DNA from: Stramonita haemastoma
Taxonomy: Eukaryota; Mollusca; Gastropoda; Neogastropoda; Muricidae
DNA length: 64,000 nt
Direction of reading: 5' to 3'
Assembly: GCA_030674155.1 (NCBI GenBank)
Contig: CM060322.1
Span: 62,483,831-62,547,830 of the forward strand
Under the pieces are notes generated by a model. That model saw nothing but the letters and a program-made list of their open reading frames with translations. It did not search any database and had not been told where the DNA came from. Of this stretch, positions 47,549 to 64,000 are shown one piece after another (position 1 is the first letter of the stretch; each line of letters starts with the position of its first letter). Both the position numbers and the translations under genes were made by a program.

Positions 47549-47730
47549 GAGGATCTGCAGACAGAACAAATGCCCTTCTGGGAGAAGAGCTTGGAGGATG
47601 AAAATGCCAAGGACGCAACAGCTCTTGAAGTTGGTCCAGCAGATCCAACAGAGCTGACAGACATAGTTCCATGCTTGGCCGAAAAGAAACACAGGCCTGT
47701 GGTCATCGTTGGGTTATTTCAATCATTTTA
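47549..47730 (+). other. Unassigned coding-like stretch
   Basis: After ATTCTAG at 47,543-47,549, a frame reads LEDENAKDATALEVGPADPT and DIVPCLAEKKHRPVV to a stop at 47,731. Composition looks like real protein, but the minus strand is open too (SALLDLLDQLQELL). No family recognised; could be an exon, pseudogene or TE piece. Confidence 0.2.
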
Positions 47731-47731
47731 G

Positions 47732-48960
47732 GGTTGTTGTTGTTTTTAAATCAGCATTTGTTATCAGGGATTCTTGGTTTTTAATGAGCGTTTTAGAAGT
47801 AAAAATGCTCTAGGAATTTCCAGTAACCTACTAGATTTCATAAACGTAAACGATCAAACTATGAGAATGATTGGTGATATAATTTATAGTGTATTTTACA
47901 GGAAAAAATGTATCGATATTAAAAGCCAACAACTCTCTTAGTCTGTATAAGAAGATCTTAGAGACAAGTTTCTACAACTGTTTAGGCATAAATCAAATTG
48001 GCCTTTAGCTAACACATTACCTATGTACTATTTCTCCTTGTGATTTCCTTAGGCATCTCCAGGGTTTGTCTCTAAATGTCACCCCAGTTTCTAGTGCTTT
48101 CTTATGCACCATATTGTTTTGGTAAAGAAAGATACAATAAACAAATTAAAGGCAAGAGTAAAAAGAAAAATGCAAACTTGTATCCGCAATGAGTAATACC
48201 GTCTGCCTAAAATTATCCATCCCACCTTTTAAAAGATGAAAACAAACGAACGAACGAACGAAACTCGAACTAAACAAAAATAGAAACCAACGCAGCCACA
48301 TGGTTGCGGTGGCAAATCAAAGTTCTTTACAACATAATATAACATGAGGTGGTACGTAAATATCGCGGGAAAAAAGTTATATGATAAATTATCTGCTTTG
48401 AAAAAAAAACTGACGAAAATGTTTACATACACATTTGAAACGGTTCCCCAAGATTGTCCACATTTGACTGGAGAAATATGCATGCTAGTAGTGGGTATAT
48501 TCTGAAGAGGATTAACACGCTGAGGTGCTGTGGATTTTATCTAGTGAATGTGAAACAAAGAATTGCATAAGTTTCAATATACATTGATCATACTGACTGA
48601 TACACATGTACCATATGAACAATAGATACCGAACATCAATGACACGTTAAAGCTCCAGAAATTTGAAATCCATTACCTATTCCAGAGTTCAAGTATATTC
48701 ACACTTCACCACGCTGCAGAGAAGTGAGAATCAAAGTTTTACAAAACCAAATGGATAACTCTGGTGGAACAACAAGCAAAAAGATATTTTTTTTACAGTG
48801 ATGCCAAAAAATAGCATCTTTTTTCAGCTGTGCAGAGTTCTTTTTTTCGAGACAACCACTTTAGTATCAGAGTAGCTCGAGGCCAAAAAATGGCACCCCA
48901 AACTTTCCATATATTAATCATTGTCATTCTGTGTTTTCTCTTTCATATCATTATACATAC
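47732..48960. other. No gene seen
   Basis: Unique AT-rich sequence without recognised repeats. Confidence 0.45.
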
Positions 48961-49320
48961 AGAGACGGGAGGTGGCAGGATGGTTAAGACGTTCGCCTGC
49001 CAACAAGTAAACCGTAAGGTTCTGGGTTCGATTCCCAGCCTCGCCCTTTCTTCCCAGTTTGACGAAAAAAACGAACTGAATGTCGAAGTCATTCGGACGA
49101 GACTCTAAACCGAGGCCCCGTGTGCGAACGCACGCAGAACATCTTGCGCACACGTCAAAACCCCGTTCCGCCATTCGGAAGAGCAGGCCATTGCATGCCG
49201 GTAGGAGCAGATGACAAAATAATAAAAAAAATAAACCCAGCATACACACAGGTGTCGCATTTGGACACCATCCCTGGGGAAAAATCGGGAGTTGGAGTCC
49301 CTAGGGCGGCTTGGGGCTGT
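48961..49320 (+). mobile_element. SINE-B, full length
   Basis: GGTGGCAGGATGGTTAAGAC (A box), GGGTTCGATTCCC (B box), CATTCGGACGAGACTCTAAA, CCGAGGCCCCGTGTGCGAAC, GCACGCAGAACATCTTGCGC, CATGCCGGTAGGAGCAGATG, GGGAGTTGGAGTCCC. The 3' end runs into (GTAT)n. Confidence 0.88.
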
Positions 49321-49321
49321 A

Positions 49322-49485
49322 TGTAGTATGTATGTATGTATGTATGATGTAGTATGTATGTATGATGATGATGTTGTATGTAGGTGGTATGTATGTATGT
49401 ATGTATAGTATGTATGCATGATGTATAGTATGTGTATATCAATATATTATAGAGAGATAGATAGATAGATAGATAGATAGCTAGA
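49322..49485. repeat. (GTAT)n and (GATA)n repeats
   Basis: Irregular GTATGTAT repeats after SINE-B, then GATA repeats at 49,455-49,492. Confidence 0.85.
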
Positions 49486-49555
49486 TAGCTAGTACATAGA
49501 TAAAATTATATAATGGATAGATGATAGTGATTGTGTAGCTAGCAGCTACTAAAAT

Positions 49556-49660
49556 CTATAAAGGGTAGGTGCTGCACTTGTGGCGACGCGCTTCCCCAGA
49601 AGCAGCCGATTCACGCAAGAAATCTGCTGTGACATAAAGTGGTATAAAAAAATAAAATAA

Positions 49661-49734
<74 letters not shown>

Positions 49735-49740
49735 TATATA
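49556..49740 (+). mobile_element. SINE-C 3' fragment followed by (TA)n
   Basis: GGTAGGTGCTGCACTTGTGG, CGACGCGCTTCCCCAG, AAATCTGCTGTGACATAAAG, then a long TA tract at 49,663-49,738 in tail position. Confidence 0.8.
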
Positions 49741-49744
49741 TTAT

Positions 49745-50425
49745 CCATCCGAATTAATTTGTCCTAAAGATGGGTAAAAAGAAAAAGGAAATACAGTAAT
49801 GTATAATCTGTGTGCTGTTGTGCACCTAATCATAATGTTAATGGAACGATGGATGTGTTTTGTTTATAAACGTCTTGACAATATGCAGTAGGATGACTTG
49901 TCTTTCCATAAACAAACAAAACACACCTGGAAATAATTTTCTACAAAAATATCGAGGAGCTCGAGGCAAAGTATGCCTTTGAGGAGTAAAGACATAATTA
50001 TTTTGGTTTAAACAGCCCCGAATATCCTCGCACAAATGAATGACATACACAATAGCGTTTTTTCTGAGAAACGAAACATAACCAGCATTCAATCTTTGAA
50101 AACAAAATCTTAACTTGCTAAATCTTTCCTCAATGTGGTGTTAAGCATTTATCATTCCCCTTGCAAATTATATATTTTTAAAAAATGCAGGCATTTTAAA
50201 TAGGTTTCTTAGTATCTCTTCAAAATGCGTATGCACCAAACGACATCTAACATAGTAATCTATCATCAGCACCAACACCTTTCATCAAGAACAACAACAA
50301 CAAAACAACAACAACAACAACAATCCTTCTTTAATCAACAAGCCAACCAAAACACAGCCCTCAGTCTAGATCTGCTAAAAGCTGTCAATAGTGTAACGTG
50401 GCGATCTTTACAGAATGATAGTTTG
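49745..50425. other. No gene seen
   Basis: Unique sequence with a CAACAACAAC tract at 50,291-50,325. Confidence 0.45.
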
Positions 50426-50434
50426 CTTATCACC

Positions 50435-50700
50435 AACAACAAAGAGAAGAAGAAGAAGAAGAAGAAGAAAAGAAGAGAAAAGAAGAAGAAGACGACGAAA
50501 AAGAAGAGGCGGAAGGAAGGAAGGAAGAAAAGAATTAAGAAGAAATGCAAAGAATTGAAAAAGAAGAGAAGAAGAAGTAAAAAAAGAAAAAACAAGAACA
50601 AAAAGAAGCGGAAGGGAAGTAAGAAGAAGAAGAATGTAAGACAAAAGAATTGAACAAAGAAGAAGAGAAGAAGAAGAAGAAGAAGAAGAGAAGAGAAAAA
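50435..50700. repeat. (GAA)n polypurine array
   Basis: GAA/AAG repeats with GGAA, GACGAC and GCGG interruptions; complementary in type to the TTC arrays at 41.7 and 43.6 kb. Confidence 0.9.
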
Positions 50701-50839
50701 GAAAAAAACAACACAGCACAACAACAACAACAACGACAACAACATAAAAAATTAAACGCACCTTCACTTATTTTTCAATTTCAATTCCCTAATAACGTAA
50801 ATTAGTTCTGAAATACCAAGGAACGCCAACTGTCTTTGA

Positions 50840-51240
50840 ATCCCCCCCCCCCCCCCCCAAAAAAAACAACAACAAAATAAAAAAAAAAAAACCAATAAAT
50901 AAATAACAAAAAGACAAAATAGAGAAAGCAGAATGGGGAGGAGGACTTGAGGAGAGAAGGAAGAGAGCTGTCAAAACCAAAGAGTGTGTTTGCGTGGGGA
51001 GGGGAGGGGAGGGGTGGGGTGGGGAGCGGAGGGGGAAGGGGGTGGCAGGAGGGAGGGGAGGCATGGGGGGGTGGGGGGTAGGGAGGTAAGCATATGCCAC
51101 GTTGTTTTCAGCTTTATTATTAAGGGGAAAAAAAAACAACAACAGCAGGAGAAGGAGGAGGAGGGTAACGTCAGCAGTCAGGGCATAGAAGTGTGCATGG
51201 TAGGTAGTAGGTAGCATATTTTTTTTATTTTATCTTGTTT
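50840..51240. repeat. C run, A-rich and GGGGT/GGGGA-rich sequence
   Basis: C run at 50,843-50,858 and a purine-rich GGGGAGG/GGGGTGG stretch at 50,996-51,082, which could form G-quadruplexes. No gene. Confidence 0.7.
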
Positions 51241-51360
51241 TATCTGATCTTCCTTTATTTTATTATTTTTATTTTATTTTTTATCTTATTTTATTTAACT
51301 TATTTCAATGTATTTGTTTTTTTTTTTTTTTATTTTTTTTTTACTTTACTTTATCTTTTC

Positions 51361-51560
51361 TTTATTTCGAGGATAAAAGAGTAAACATTCATGTCCTCTT
51401 TTACATCCAAACCCTGTGTGTATGCAGTTTTGTCAATATTGTCATACGCTCACCAACTGGCACACAATGACCTACTCTTTCGAAAAGCGGAGCGGGTTTT
51501 TACAAGTGCGTAAGATGTCTGCGTGCGTTCACACACGAGGACCTCGGCATAACATTTACC
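51361..51560 (-). mobile_element. SINE-A 3' part
   Basis: Minus strand body GTGTGTGAACGCACGCAGAC to ATGAATGTTTACTCTTTTAT with an AT-rich AAATA tail extending to about 51,230. Diverged. Confidence 0.72.
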
Positions 51561-51659
51561 TAATACTTTCTGTTTCACATGGCCAAAACATGTGTTGCTT
51601 TCTCTTTCATGTAGAACCGCGAGAAAAGAACGCATAAACAAGGTAAAGAAGAAGAGAGA

Positions 51660-51905
51660 AAGGCAAGAAGGGCAGCAATAAAAGACAGAAAGAAAGGAAG
51701 AAAGAAAGAAAGAAAGAAAAGAAAAGAAAGAAAAGAAAGAAGAAAGAAAGAGAGAAAGAGAGGGAGAGAGACAGAGACACAGAGAAACACAGAGAGAGAT
51801 GGAGAGACCGAGACAAACAGAGAGACAGACAGAGAGAGACAGACAGGCAGACCGAGACAGACAGACAGACAGACAGAGACCGAGACAGTACAGACGACAA
51901 GAGAG
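51660..51905. repeat. (GAAA)n and (GACA)n repeats
   Basis: AAGAAAGAAA passing into GAGA and GACAGACA. No coding content. Confidence 0.88.
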
Positions 51906-52139
51906 AGAGGGACGAAGAGAGAGTTTGTTGAATAACTGTGGGGGTTGGGGTGGGGTGAAGGTGGGATCAAAATAGGAACTGGTAACCAGCATCATAAATC
52001 TGCCAAAAAGAAAGCAGAGATTTGCTTGCAGCAGAAACAATCTGCCGAAAGAAAAAAAAGGGGGGGAAAATATATATATATATATATAAAGGATGGGGGA
52101 GGAGACGAGAACCCACCCATCCTACAAAGAAACCTACTT

Positions 52140-52229
52140 TCAACACACAACAACAACACACCACACACACACACACACAACACACACCACAACACACACA
52201 CATACACACAGAGTCCCTCTCTCTCTCTC

Positions 52230-52297
<68 letters not shown>

Positions 52298-52543
52298 CTG
52301 TCTCTCTCTCTGTGTGTTCAGGTCAGAATGAACAAAATATGAGGGTGCTATCTGTAACTCTGAAAAATAAAGATCACTCGTTCATTCATTCATTCATTCA
52401 TTCATTCATTCATTCATTCATTATTCATTCATTCTCTCTCGTCTCTGTCTCTCTCTGTCTCTCCTCTCTCTCTGCTCTCTCGTCGTCTTCTGCTCTCCTC
52501 TCTCCTCTCTCTCCCTCTCTCTCCTCTCTCCTCTCTCTCTCTC

Positions 52544-52583
<40 letters not shown>

Positions 52584-52600
52584 CCTCTCCCTCTTACCTC
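52140..52600. repeat. (CA)n, (CT)n and (ATTC)n repeats
   Basis: CA-rich 52,140-52,210; CT 52,215-52,310; ATTC repeats 52,380-52,432; CT again to 52,590. Confidence 0.9.
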
Positions 52601-52609
52601 CGCACGCAA

Positions 52610-53845
52610 TTTCAGTTCAAATCAACTCCCTCTTTCCCTCCCACAACAATCACCTCAGATTAAGAAAAAAACAACCAAACCAAGACCAAATCAAAACAAA
52701 AGACAAAAAATCTAAAGGCAAACAAAAGGAAATCCAAGAAATTAAAATAAACTCAGCACAACTAAAAAACAAAAATACTCAACCAAATCAAAACAATGGC
52801 TGATAGGTCACTTTTCGAAATTATTTAGTTTTCTAAGCAAGTGATGACATTTGACAGGCATGGCAATAAAAAAAAAATATATATACCGTCATGTTGAATT
52901 GATTTATTTACTTCATGAACAAGGAATAGATATATCAAAATTATGACATCAGTTAGGTGCATGAAAGTTAACAGTGTGTTCTTGCATGATGTTGGGACAC
53001 ATTCCAGAGTGCTGTACATCCACTTAAGCAGCTGTTTCAGAATGCTCTATTATACCTCTTAGCAGCATCCTGTTAGTTAACTGACATTCCCAAATCCCCC
53101 CCAAAAGTTGATAAGTAATGGATAAAACTCATTCAGTCGTGGGAATAATGTTTAGCAATAATGGACATTGTAAAGGCTGGTTGTGTAGACGATATTTATT
53201 TTAGTTTTCTTTTCGTTCTGAACAAGTCTGCAATGTTTGACATTACACCTGTTGAGCAAGAGTTTTCCAGCATCTGTGCAGGAACAATTCACCATCGATC
53301 ATAAGGAACGTCTTGACTCAGAGCATTGGTTGTAAAACCATCCCATTTCAAACTGGCAATAAAAAATAATACACGTATGATAATTGTTTACGAAAAGTAT
53401 CGAAAAATCCGGATGAGCTAGTACACATAATCAGTATGATATAGATAATAATATACTATAAGGTTGCAGGTATGTGTCAAAAGTTACTGCTTGTTTTGGG
53501 TATTTGTCACTGTTTGAGGTGTTATTTTTATTATAACATTCATCAAACCCAAAAGTAGTTATGAAAAGGAAACCATTAAAATCGGTCATAAGTGTGCAAA
53601 GATAAAAGTAAGCATTTATGAGAACTTAAAACAGCAATGAATCACATGCAAAATAACAGGTTAACAAAACCCAAAAAACCCTAGCAAAATGTTGCTAAAT
53701 ATGCTAGAAATATTGGTTCTGAATTTGGTATGAGACACGAAAAAGACGGGACGCTGTTAAAACCCTCTGTTTGTCCTAAAGGCAAAACACTGTGCAGTAA
53801 AGATCAGGGCCCTTCTTACCAGCTGCTAACTCCACCACAGTCCTT
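52610..53845. other. No gene seen
   Basis: AAACCAAA-rich stretch to 52,800, then unique AT-rich sequence without recognised features. Confidence 0.45.
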
Positions 53846-53847
53846 GG

Positions 53848-54137
53848 ACGGGACAGCGCGTGGTCACAGCGCTCGCTTTCCCCCAGCCAATGTTAAGCAG
53901 CGTCGAGCGTGCTTGCCAATTGGATGGGTGACCGTTTGCGCGCCTTGGCTTCAGTACAGTCCCCCAGTTCACCCTGCTGTAAATGGGTACCCGCCCTCTC
54001 GAGGGTCAGGGAAGGTAAAGCAGCGAAAGAGAGGAGATGGGCGCCGCCCTCAACATGCTGGCCCTCAGAGAAGCTGAGGTATCTGACGCCTCGCTCCCTT
54101 ATGACCACACAGGTTATGGGACACCTTTACCTTTACC
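53848..54137 (+). mobile_element. SINE-D, full length
   Basis: GGACAGCGCGTGGTCACAGC (A-box region), GTTAAGCAGCGTCGAGCG at 53,892, TGGATGGGTGACC at 53,921-53,933 (5S C box-like), AATGGGTACCCGCCCTC, GGGCGCCGCCCTCAACATGC, CACACAGGTTATGGGACACC. Confidence 0.88.
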
Positions 54138-54144
54138 TTTTACC

Positions 54145-54680
54145 AGTCTTTGAAAGCAGCCAAGTGGTTAAGACCGTTTGACTTCAATACCGACTCCATG
54201 AAGTCGTGGGTTTGAATCTCGGCGGCGTCTGGTGAATTAAGGGTGGGTAATTTTACGATCTCCCAGGTCAACTTCAAGTAAAGATCTGCCAGTGCCTTTC
54301 TTTTATTCTTTGATTTTGAGGAGGATGAAATAAGCATTCAAAGTGTTTTTTCTTTTCTTTTTTTCTTTTCTTTTCTTCTTTCTCTTCTTTTTTTTTTTTT
54401 TTTTTACCTCGTATCCACATGTTTATACACGGCTTTGTATATTTTGTCATGCGTTTTTATATGCATATACCTCATTTAGTATATAAACACGCAGAAGATC
54501 AAATATGCACGATAAAGAGTCCATATTTCATGTCAGCGTTGGTGGGTGACGGAAACACGCACATACCTAGCACACATCCCCGAAGCCAGAATGTGGCTAC
54601 CTACATGGTGGGCAAATACGGTCGCTCACCCAAATTTTCACCATTGATAAACCTGGGAGCTCCAACCGGGCAATGAAAAA
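54145..54680 (+). mobile_element. SINE-E with nested SINE-A 3' piece
   Basis: GCCAAGTGGTTAAGACC (A box) and GTGGGTTTGAATCTC (B box), TACGATCTCCCAGGTCAAC, AAGATCTGCCAGTGCC; then about 54,300-54,470 a SINE-A-like minus segment (GATTTTGAGGAGGATGAAAT, AAGCATTC); then CGCAGAAGATCAAATATGC, CATGTCAGCGTTGGTGGG and TGGCTACCTACATGGTGGG complete SINE-E. Confidence 0.78.
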
Positions 54681-54830
54681 TAAAAGTAAAGGAAAAAGAA
54701 AGCAGCTGAAAAGTCTTTCTGATCAAAACATCGACGTGATATCTGAAACAACCATTTTTCTGGTTAATCATATCTTTCCTTGCCATGTGCAGGTAACAAA
54801 AGCAGTCAATTTTGACATGGAAGCATCATC

Positions 54831-54870
<40 letters not shown>
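54831..54870. repeat. Poly-C tract
   Basis: About 38 consecutive C residues, then GCCCCGGG. Prone to length errors in sequencing. Confidence 0.9.
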
Positions 54871-54878
<8 letters not shown>

Positions 54879-54959
54879 AAAAAATCAGCTCCAAACAATA
54901 ATAATAACAGCCAACCCGAAGAATAAGACTTCCAAGAAGAAATAAAGCAGCCATCTTTG

Positions 54960-55540
54960 CTCTGATATAATTTTTTTTCATTTCAAAACAAAGTGTTTTT
55001 TCCTCCATCTTTTACAATCACTTTAAGTTATAATAAAAAAATCAACTCGTACATAAATACCGTTGCGGCCGTTGTTTTATTAGTTTTGTTGTTTTCAATT
55101 TCTGGTTATAAACAAATGGACACTTATACAAAGTACACTTTCTGGTTCGTGGTTGTTTTGTAAGTAGCAATCGTTTATTTCACTTCAGCCGTTGACATCG
55201 ACAAAAACAGCAACAAAAAATATAAAAACAAACAGATATAGGATACAAGGCTATATATGTGGCAGTCAACCCTCAAGGTTTAACAAGTGCAAAAAACAAA
55301 AGTAGATGGCTATGCCATGACGCTCTGTGCCTAGTTTACTAAAGGTCCAGACTTTGAATGACAAACAAGGCTGTCACGGCAAAACTGTTATGAAAACAAG
55401 CAATGGCAAAAAGTTTGTGGGTCTTGTTCTTAGTATTTACATGCTTGGACTTTAAAAAACAACAACAAAAAACAGTGATGTGAAAACCAACAGAGTAGGT
55501 GAAACTAGGTGGTCAACTTTGTCACAGTGTTAGCATGATG
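54960..55540. other. No gene seen
   Basis: Unique AT-rich sequence leading to the satellite. Confidence 0.45.
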
Positions 55541-55544
55541 TCAA

Positions 55545-56012
55545 CATGGTCACAGCATTACAGTGTTGTCAGTACTGTGACATAAGCGTGATGTCAACAT
55601 GGTCACAGCATTACAATGTTGTCAACACGGTCACAGCAATACAATGTTGTCAACACGGTAACAGCATTACAATGTTGTCAACACGGTCACACCAATACAA
55701 TGTTGTCAACACGGTCACACCATTACAATGTTGTCAACACGGTCACACCAATACAATGTTGTCAACACGGTCACAGCATTACAATGTTGTCAACACGGTC
55801 ACAGCATTACAATGTTGTCAACACGGTCACACCAATACAATGTTGTCAACACGGTCACACCATTACAATGTTGTCAACACGGTAACACCATTACAATGTT
55901 GTCAACACGGTCACAGTATTACAATGTTGTCAACACGGTCACACCATTACAATGTTGTCAACACGGTCACACCATTACAATGTTGTCAACACGGTCACAG
56001 CATTACACTACA
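55545..56012. repeat. 28-bp satellite array
   Basis: About 16-17 units of AATGTTGTCAACACGGTCAC + A(G/C)CA(T/A)TAC. Changes are confined mostly to the last few bases. All three plus frames are open for long stretches because 28 is not a multiple of three and the unit lacks stops; 579-bp open frame here is not taken as a gene. Confidence 0.92.
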
Positions 56013-56019
56013 GTCACAA

Positions 56020-57431
56020 CAGTACCATCAGCACAGGTTCTGGTCTCCCAAAAGAAAAGCTAGGAGGGAGGACACGGAACCAACGGCAATAGCAATAACA
56101 GGCAGGTTCTTCCTCAGTCTTTGAGAGCTTGAGAACTGGAATAACCAGCAAAGTTCTTGGGCAACACTTTCTCTATTTTAATCTTCATCTACATCTTCTG
56201 AACTGAAACAGGTTCGATTACACAGGCACTCCAACACACAATAACATTTATTGACCATTTAATGGTTAAACAGTCTGATGACCTACGACATCCCATACAT
56301 TGCCTGGTTCTGATCCCTTTACGAGTCGTCATGAGGTGAAAGTAATTGTCGGAAGGAGAAACAAAACCAACTCAAATCAAAACGCTACAATCAGCATAGG
56401 CCATGGTTTAGAGCTCTAGACGCAGAAGAAATAAAAGAACCGTGACATATTTTGAAAAAAAAATGTGACATCAAAAATACCTGAGCAGGCAGGTACAATT
56501 GCCTGTAAGGTGCAGATAATCATGAATTTTAGAGTCACTCTTTATCTGGAGGGTTTCTTTTGGCACTGAAAACACACACCACACATTTCTACTACTCTTC
56601 TGATACAGCTACCTTCTATATTCGGGGTAATTGCAATCTTAGAAAAGGACATTATTATCATACATAGGTGTAACTGATTTGTAATTTTCTTATCTTTTAT
56701 GATATTCAACCTTTAGTTTGCAGCCAAATTGTTGATTGTCCTATGACATGACATGACATGACATGAACACTCTCAATGACAGAATACTTACAGATGAACT
56801 CAAAAAGGTCTGGCTGTCACATAGCAGTTGTGAGACGAATACATTTAAGAACTTCGTAGCATATTATCCACAGGTGTTGGTCTAGACACTTCTCACGTTA
56901 TTCACTCTTCATATCCCACCGTAAAAGCCTAAAACGATCTTGCACATTTTATAGTGTGCATCAATGTCCTGTAAAAGGTCGCAAACAGTACAGACCATGA
57001 AAGAAAGACAAAAAAGACCCCTCCACACATATAGGATGGATTATTTGTTGCAAAATAGTTTGAGTAAAAATACTCATTGTGTGAGGTCTTCCTTCATGAA
57101 AATGGTATCTACATGAAAAATACCTGAATTCGGCGACAGGTTCTCCTTGTGTAAGTCGTTTTAAAAACTGTTACATATTTAAGGACTATAACAAGTATAA
57201 TTTACGAGTTAGTCCACACGATGCTTTGTCAGTAACCATCTTAACGTATTAACCGATCATAATCAACATCAAAGATTCCTTTTGGCGTGTAAAAAAAAAC
57301 ACAAGATAAGTCCTCCGAAAGTCTACTTCTCCTACACACAAGACAAGAATCATAGTATGACTCATCAGCACTCGTATGTACAATGAACATGAACACAGCT
57401 TTGCAAAAAAAAACAACTGTAGCACTTCTTT
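56020..57431. other. Downstream region of the PTP gene; no gene seen
   Basis: Unique AT-rich sequence; short (ACATG)4 at 56,743. Nothing coding recognised. Confidence 0.45.
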
Positions 57432-57437
57432 TTTATT
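57432..57437 (-). promoter_or_regulatory. Candidate polyadenylation signal of the PTP gene
   Basis: AATAAA on the minus strand about 210 bases past the stop codon. The surrounding sequence is low-complexity (repeated AAT and a T/A run), so the match could be chance. No transcript evidence is available. Confidence 0.3.
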
Positions 57438-57644
57438 ATTATTTTTTTTTAGAAAACATCACAAATTGCAAACAGGAGAGGAGGGGGGGGGGGGTGGTTG
57501 TCTCAGCGGCCTTTTGGACCCCCCCAATATCACGACTTCAGATCAACATTTCATGAACAGAGTTCCTCTTTCAGGCTGCGTCTCCTCAAGCGTGTGGTAG
57601 TGGGGCGTCAGGATGCTGGCAGCAGACAGTGGGACCAAGGGCTG

Positions 57645-63721
<6,077 letters not shown>

Positions 63722-64000
63722 CTGCACACACACACACACACACAACACACAGGTCAGCTTGGTATTTTGTGTATATTGACAATCAGTATTGATAAATCGG
63801 CAATATTGTGTTCCTGTGCGCTTTGGAAATTCGATTAATCAGTTATGTCTTATACCTTTTCCATTTTTGTTGTTGTTTCTGATAACTTCTTTGTAGATGT
63901 TTTTTTCATTTTTATTTTGTTATTTTGTTTGATTTTTTTAAAGCCATGGGCAGGGGAAAGGGTGTATTATTTTAATGCAGGTACACCTATTTGAACTTTT

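Noticed and set aside
53885..53945. 5S rRNA gene fragment
   Set aside because: Only the internal promoter region resembles 5S and the same sequence recurs as the head of SINE-D.
55546..56124. 579-bp open frame with 28-residue repeats as a gene
   Set aside because: It lies in a 28-bp satellite that is open in all plus frames; no start context, splice or domain evidence.

Overview
The window is eukaryotic nuclear DNA, most likely from a marine gastropod mollusc. There are no bacterial-style genes. It holds GT-AG introns, dense microsatellites, tRNA- and 5S-derived SINEs of a kind typical of molluscs, and many decayed non-LTR and Penelope-like retroelements. The organism call is an inference from repeat types; the species is not determined.

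Only one host gene is firmly supported. On the minus strand at 57,645-63,721 lie the last five coding exons of a receptor-type protein tyrosine phosphatase. They encode most of the membrane-distal D2 domain up to the stop codon (211 residues). The rest of the gene (start of D2, D1, membrane segment, ectodomain) would lie beyond the right edge. Exon phases agree throughout and the active-site loop is rebuilt across an intron. The WPD-loop and Q-loop residues are atypical, so D2 is probably regulatory rather than catalytic. A weak two-exon candidate start of another gene lies at 351-1,598.

The rest is repeat-dominated. Positions 1-5,000 hold SINE-A, RTE remnants and 3' ends of one LINE family (called GATTG-tail here: a 3' hairpin AGCCCCG...CGGGGCT followed by ATTGG repeats). 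5,450-7,970 is a decayed AT-rich minisatellite with a homogenised core. 10,160-11,370 is a GA array studded with a near-palindromic motif, which recurs at 15.4, 17.7, 19.8 and 21.9-22.9 kb. 12,230-13,200 is another minisatellite. 14,325-18,612 holds remnants of two LINEs on the minus strand. 19.8-25.1 kb is a tandem duplication of a unit of about 2.1 kb, the second copy enlarged by insertions. 26.6-29.3 kb is a Penelope-like element split by a LINE 3' end. 29.4-41.5 kb is a mosaic of LINE tails and five SINE types, one LINE tail carrying a 432-bp terminal-inverted-repeat element. 39-52 kb is rich in TA, TTC/GAA, GACA and CT arrays. 55.5-56.0 kb is a 28-bp satellite. The phosphatase introns are filled with microsatellites and TE fragments.

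SINE names used here: A (tRNA-like head, tail read on the minus strand as TTATCCTCGA...), B (tRNA-Leu-like head; shares its body with A), C (tRNA-like head; 3' module CTCTCCCCGGGGAGAG), D (head combining a tRNA-like A box with a 5S-rRNA-like promoter), E (tRNA-Leu-like head). I found no CRISPR array, rRNA gene, true tRNA gene or operon. Family assignments rest on remembered protein and repeat motifs, not on searches.
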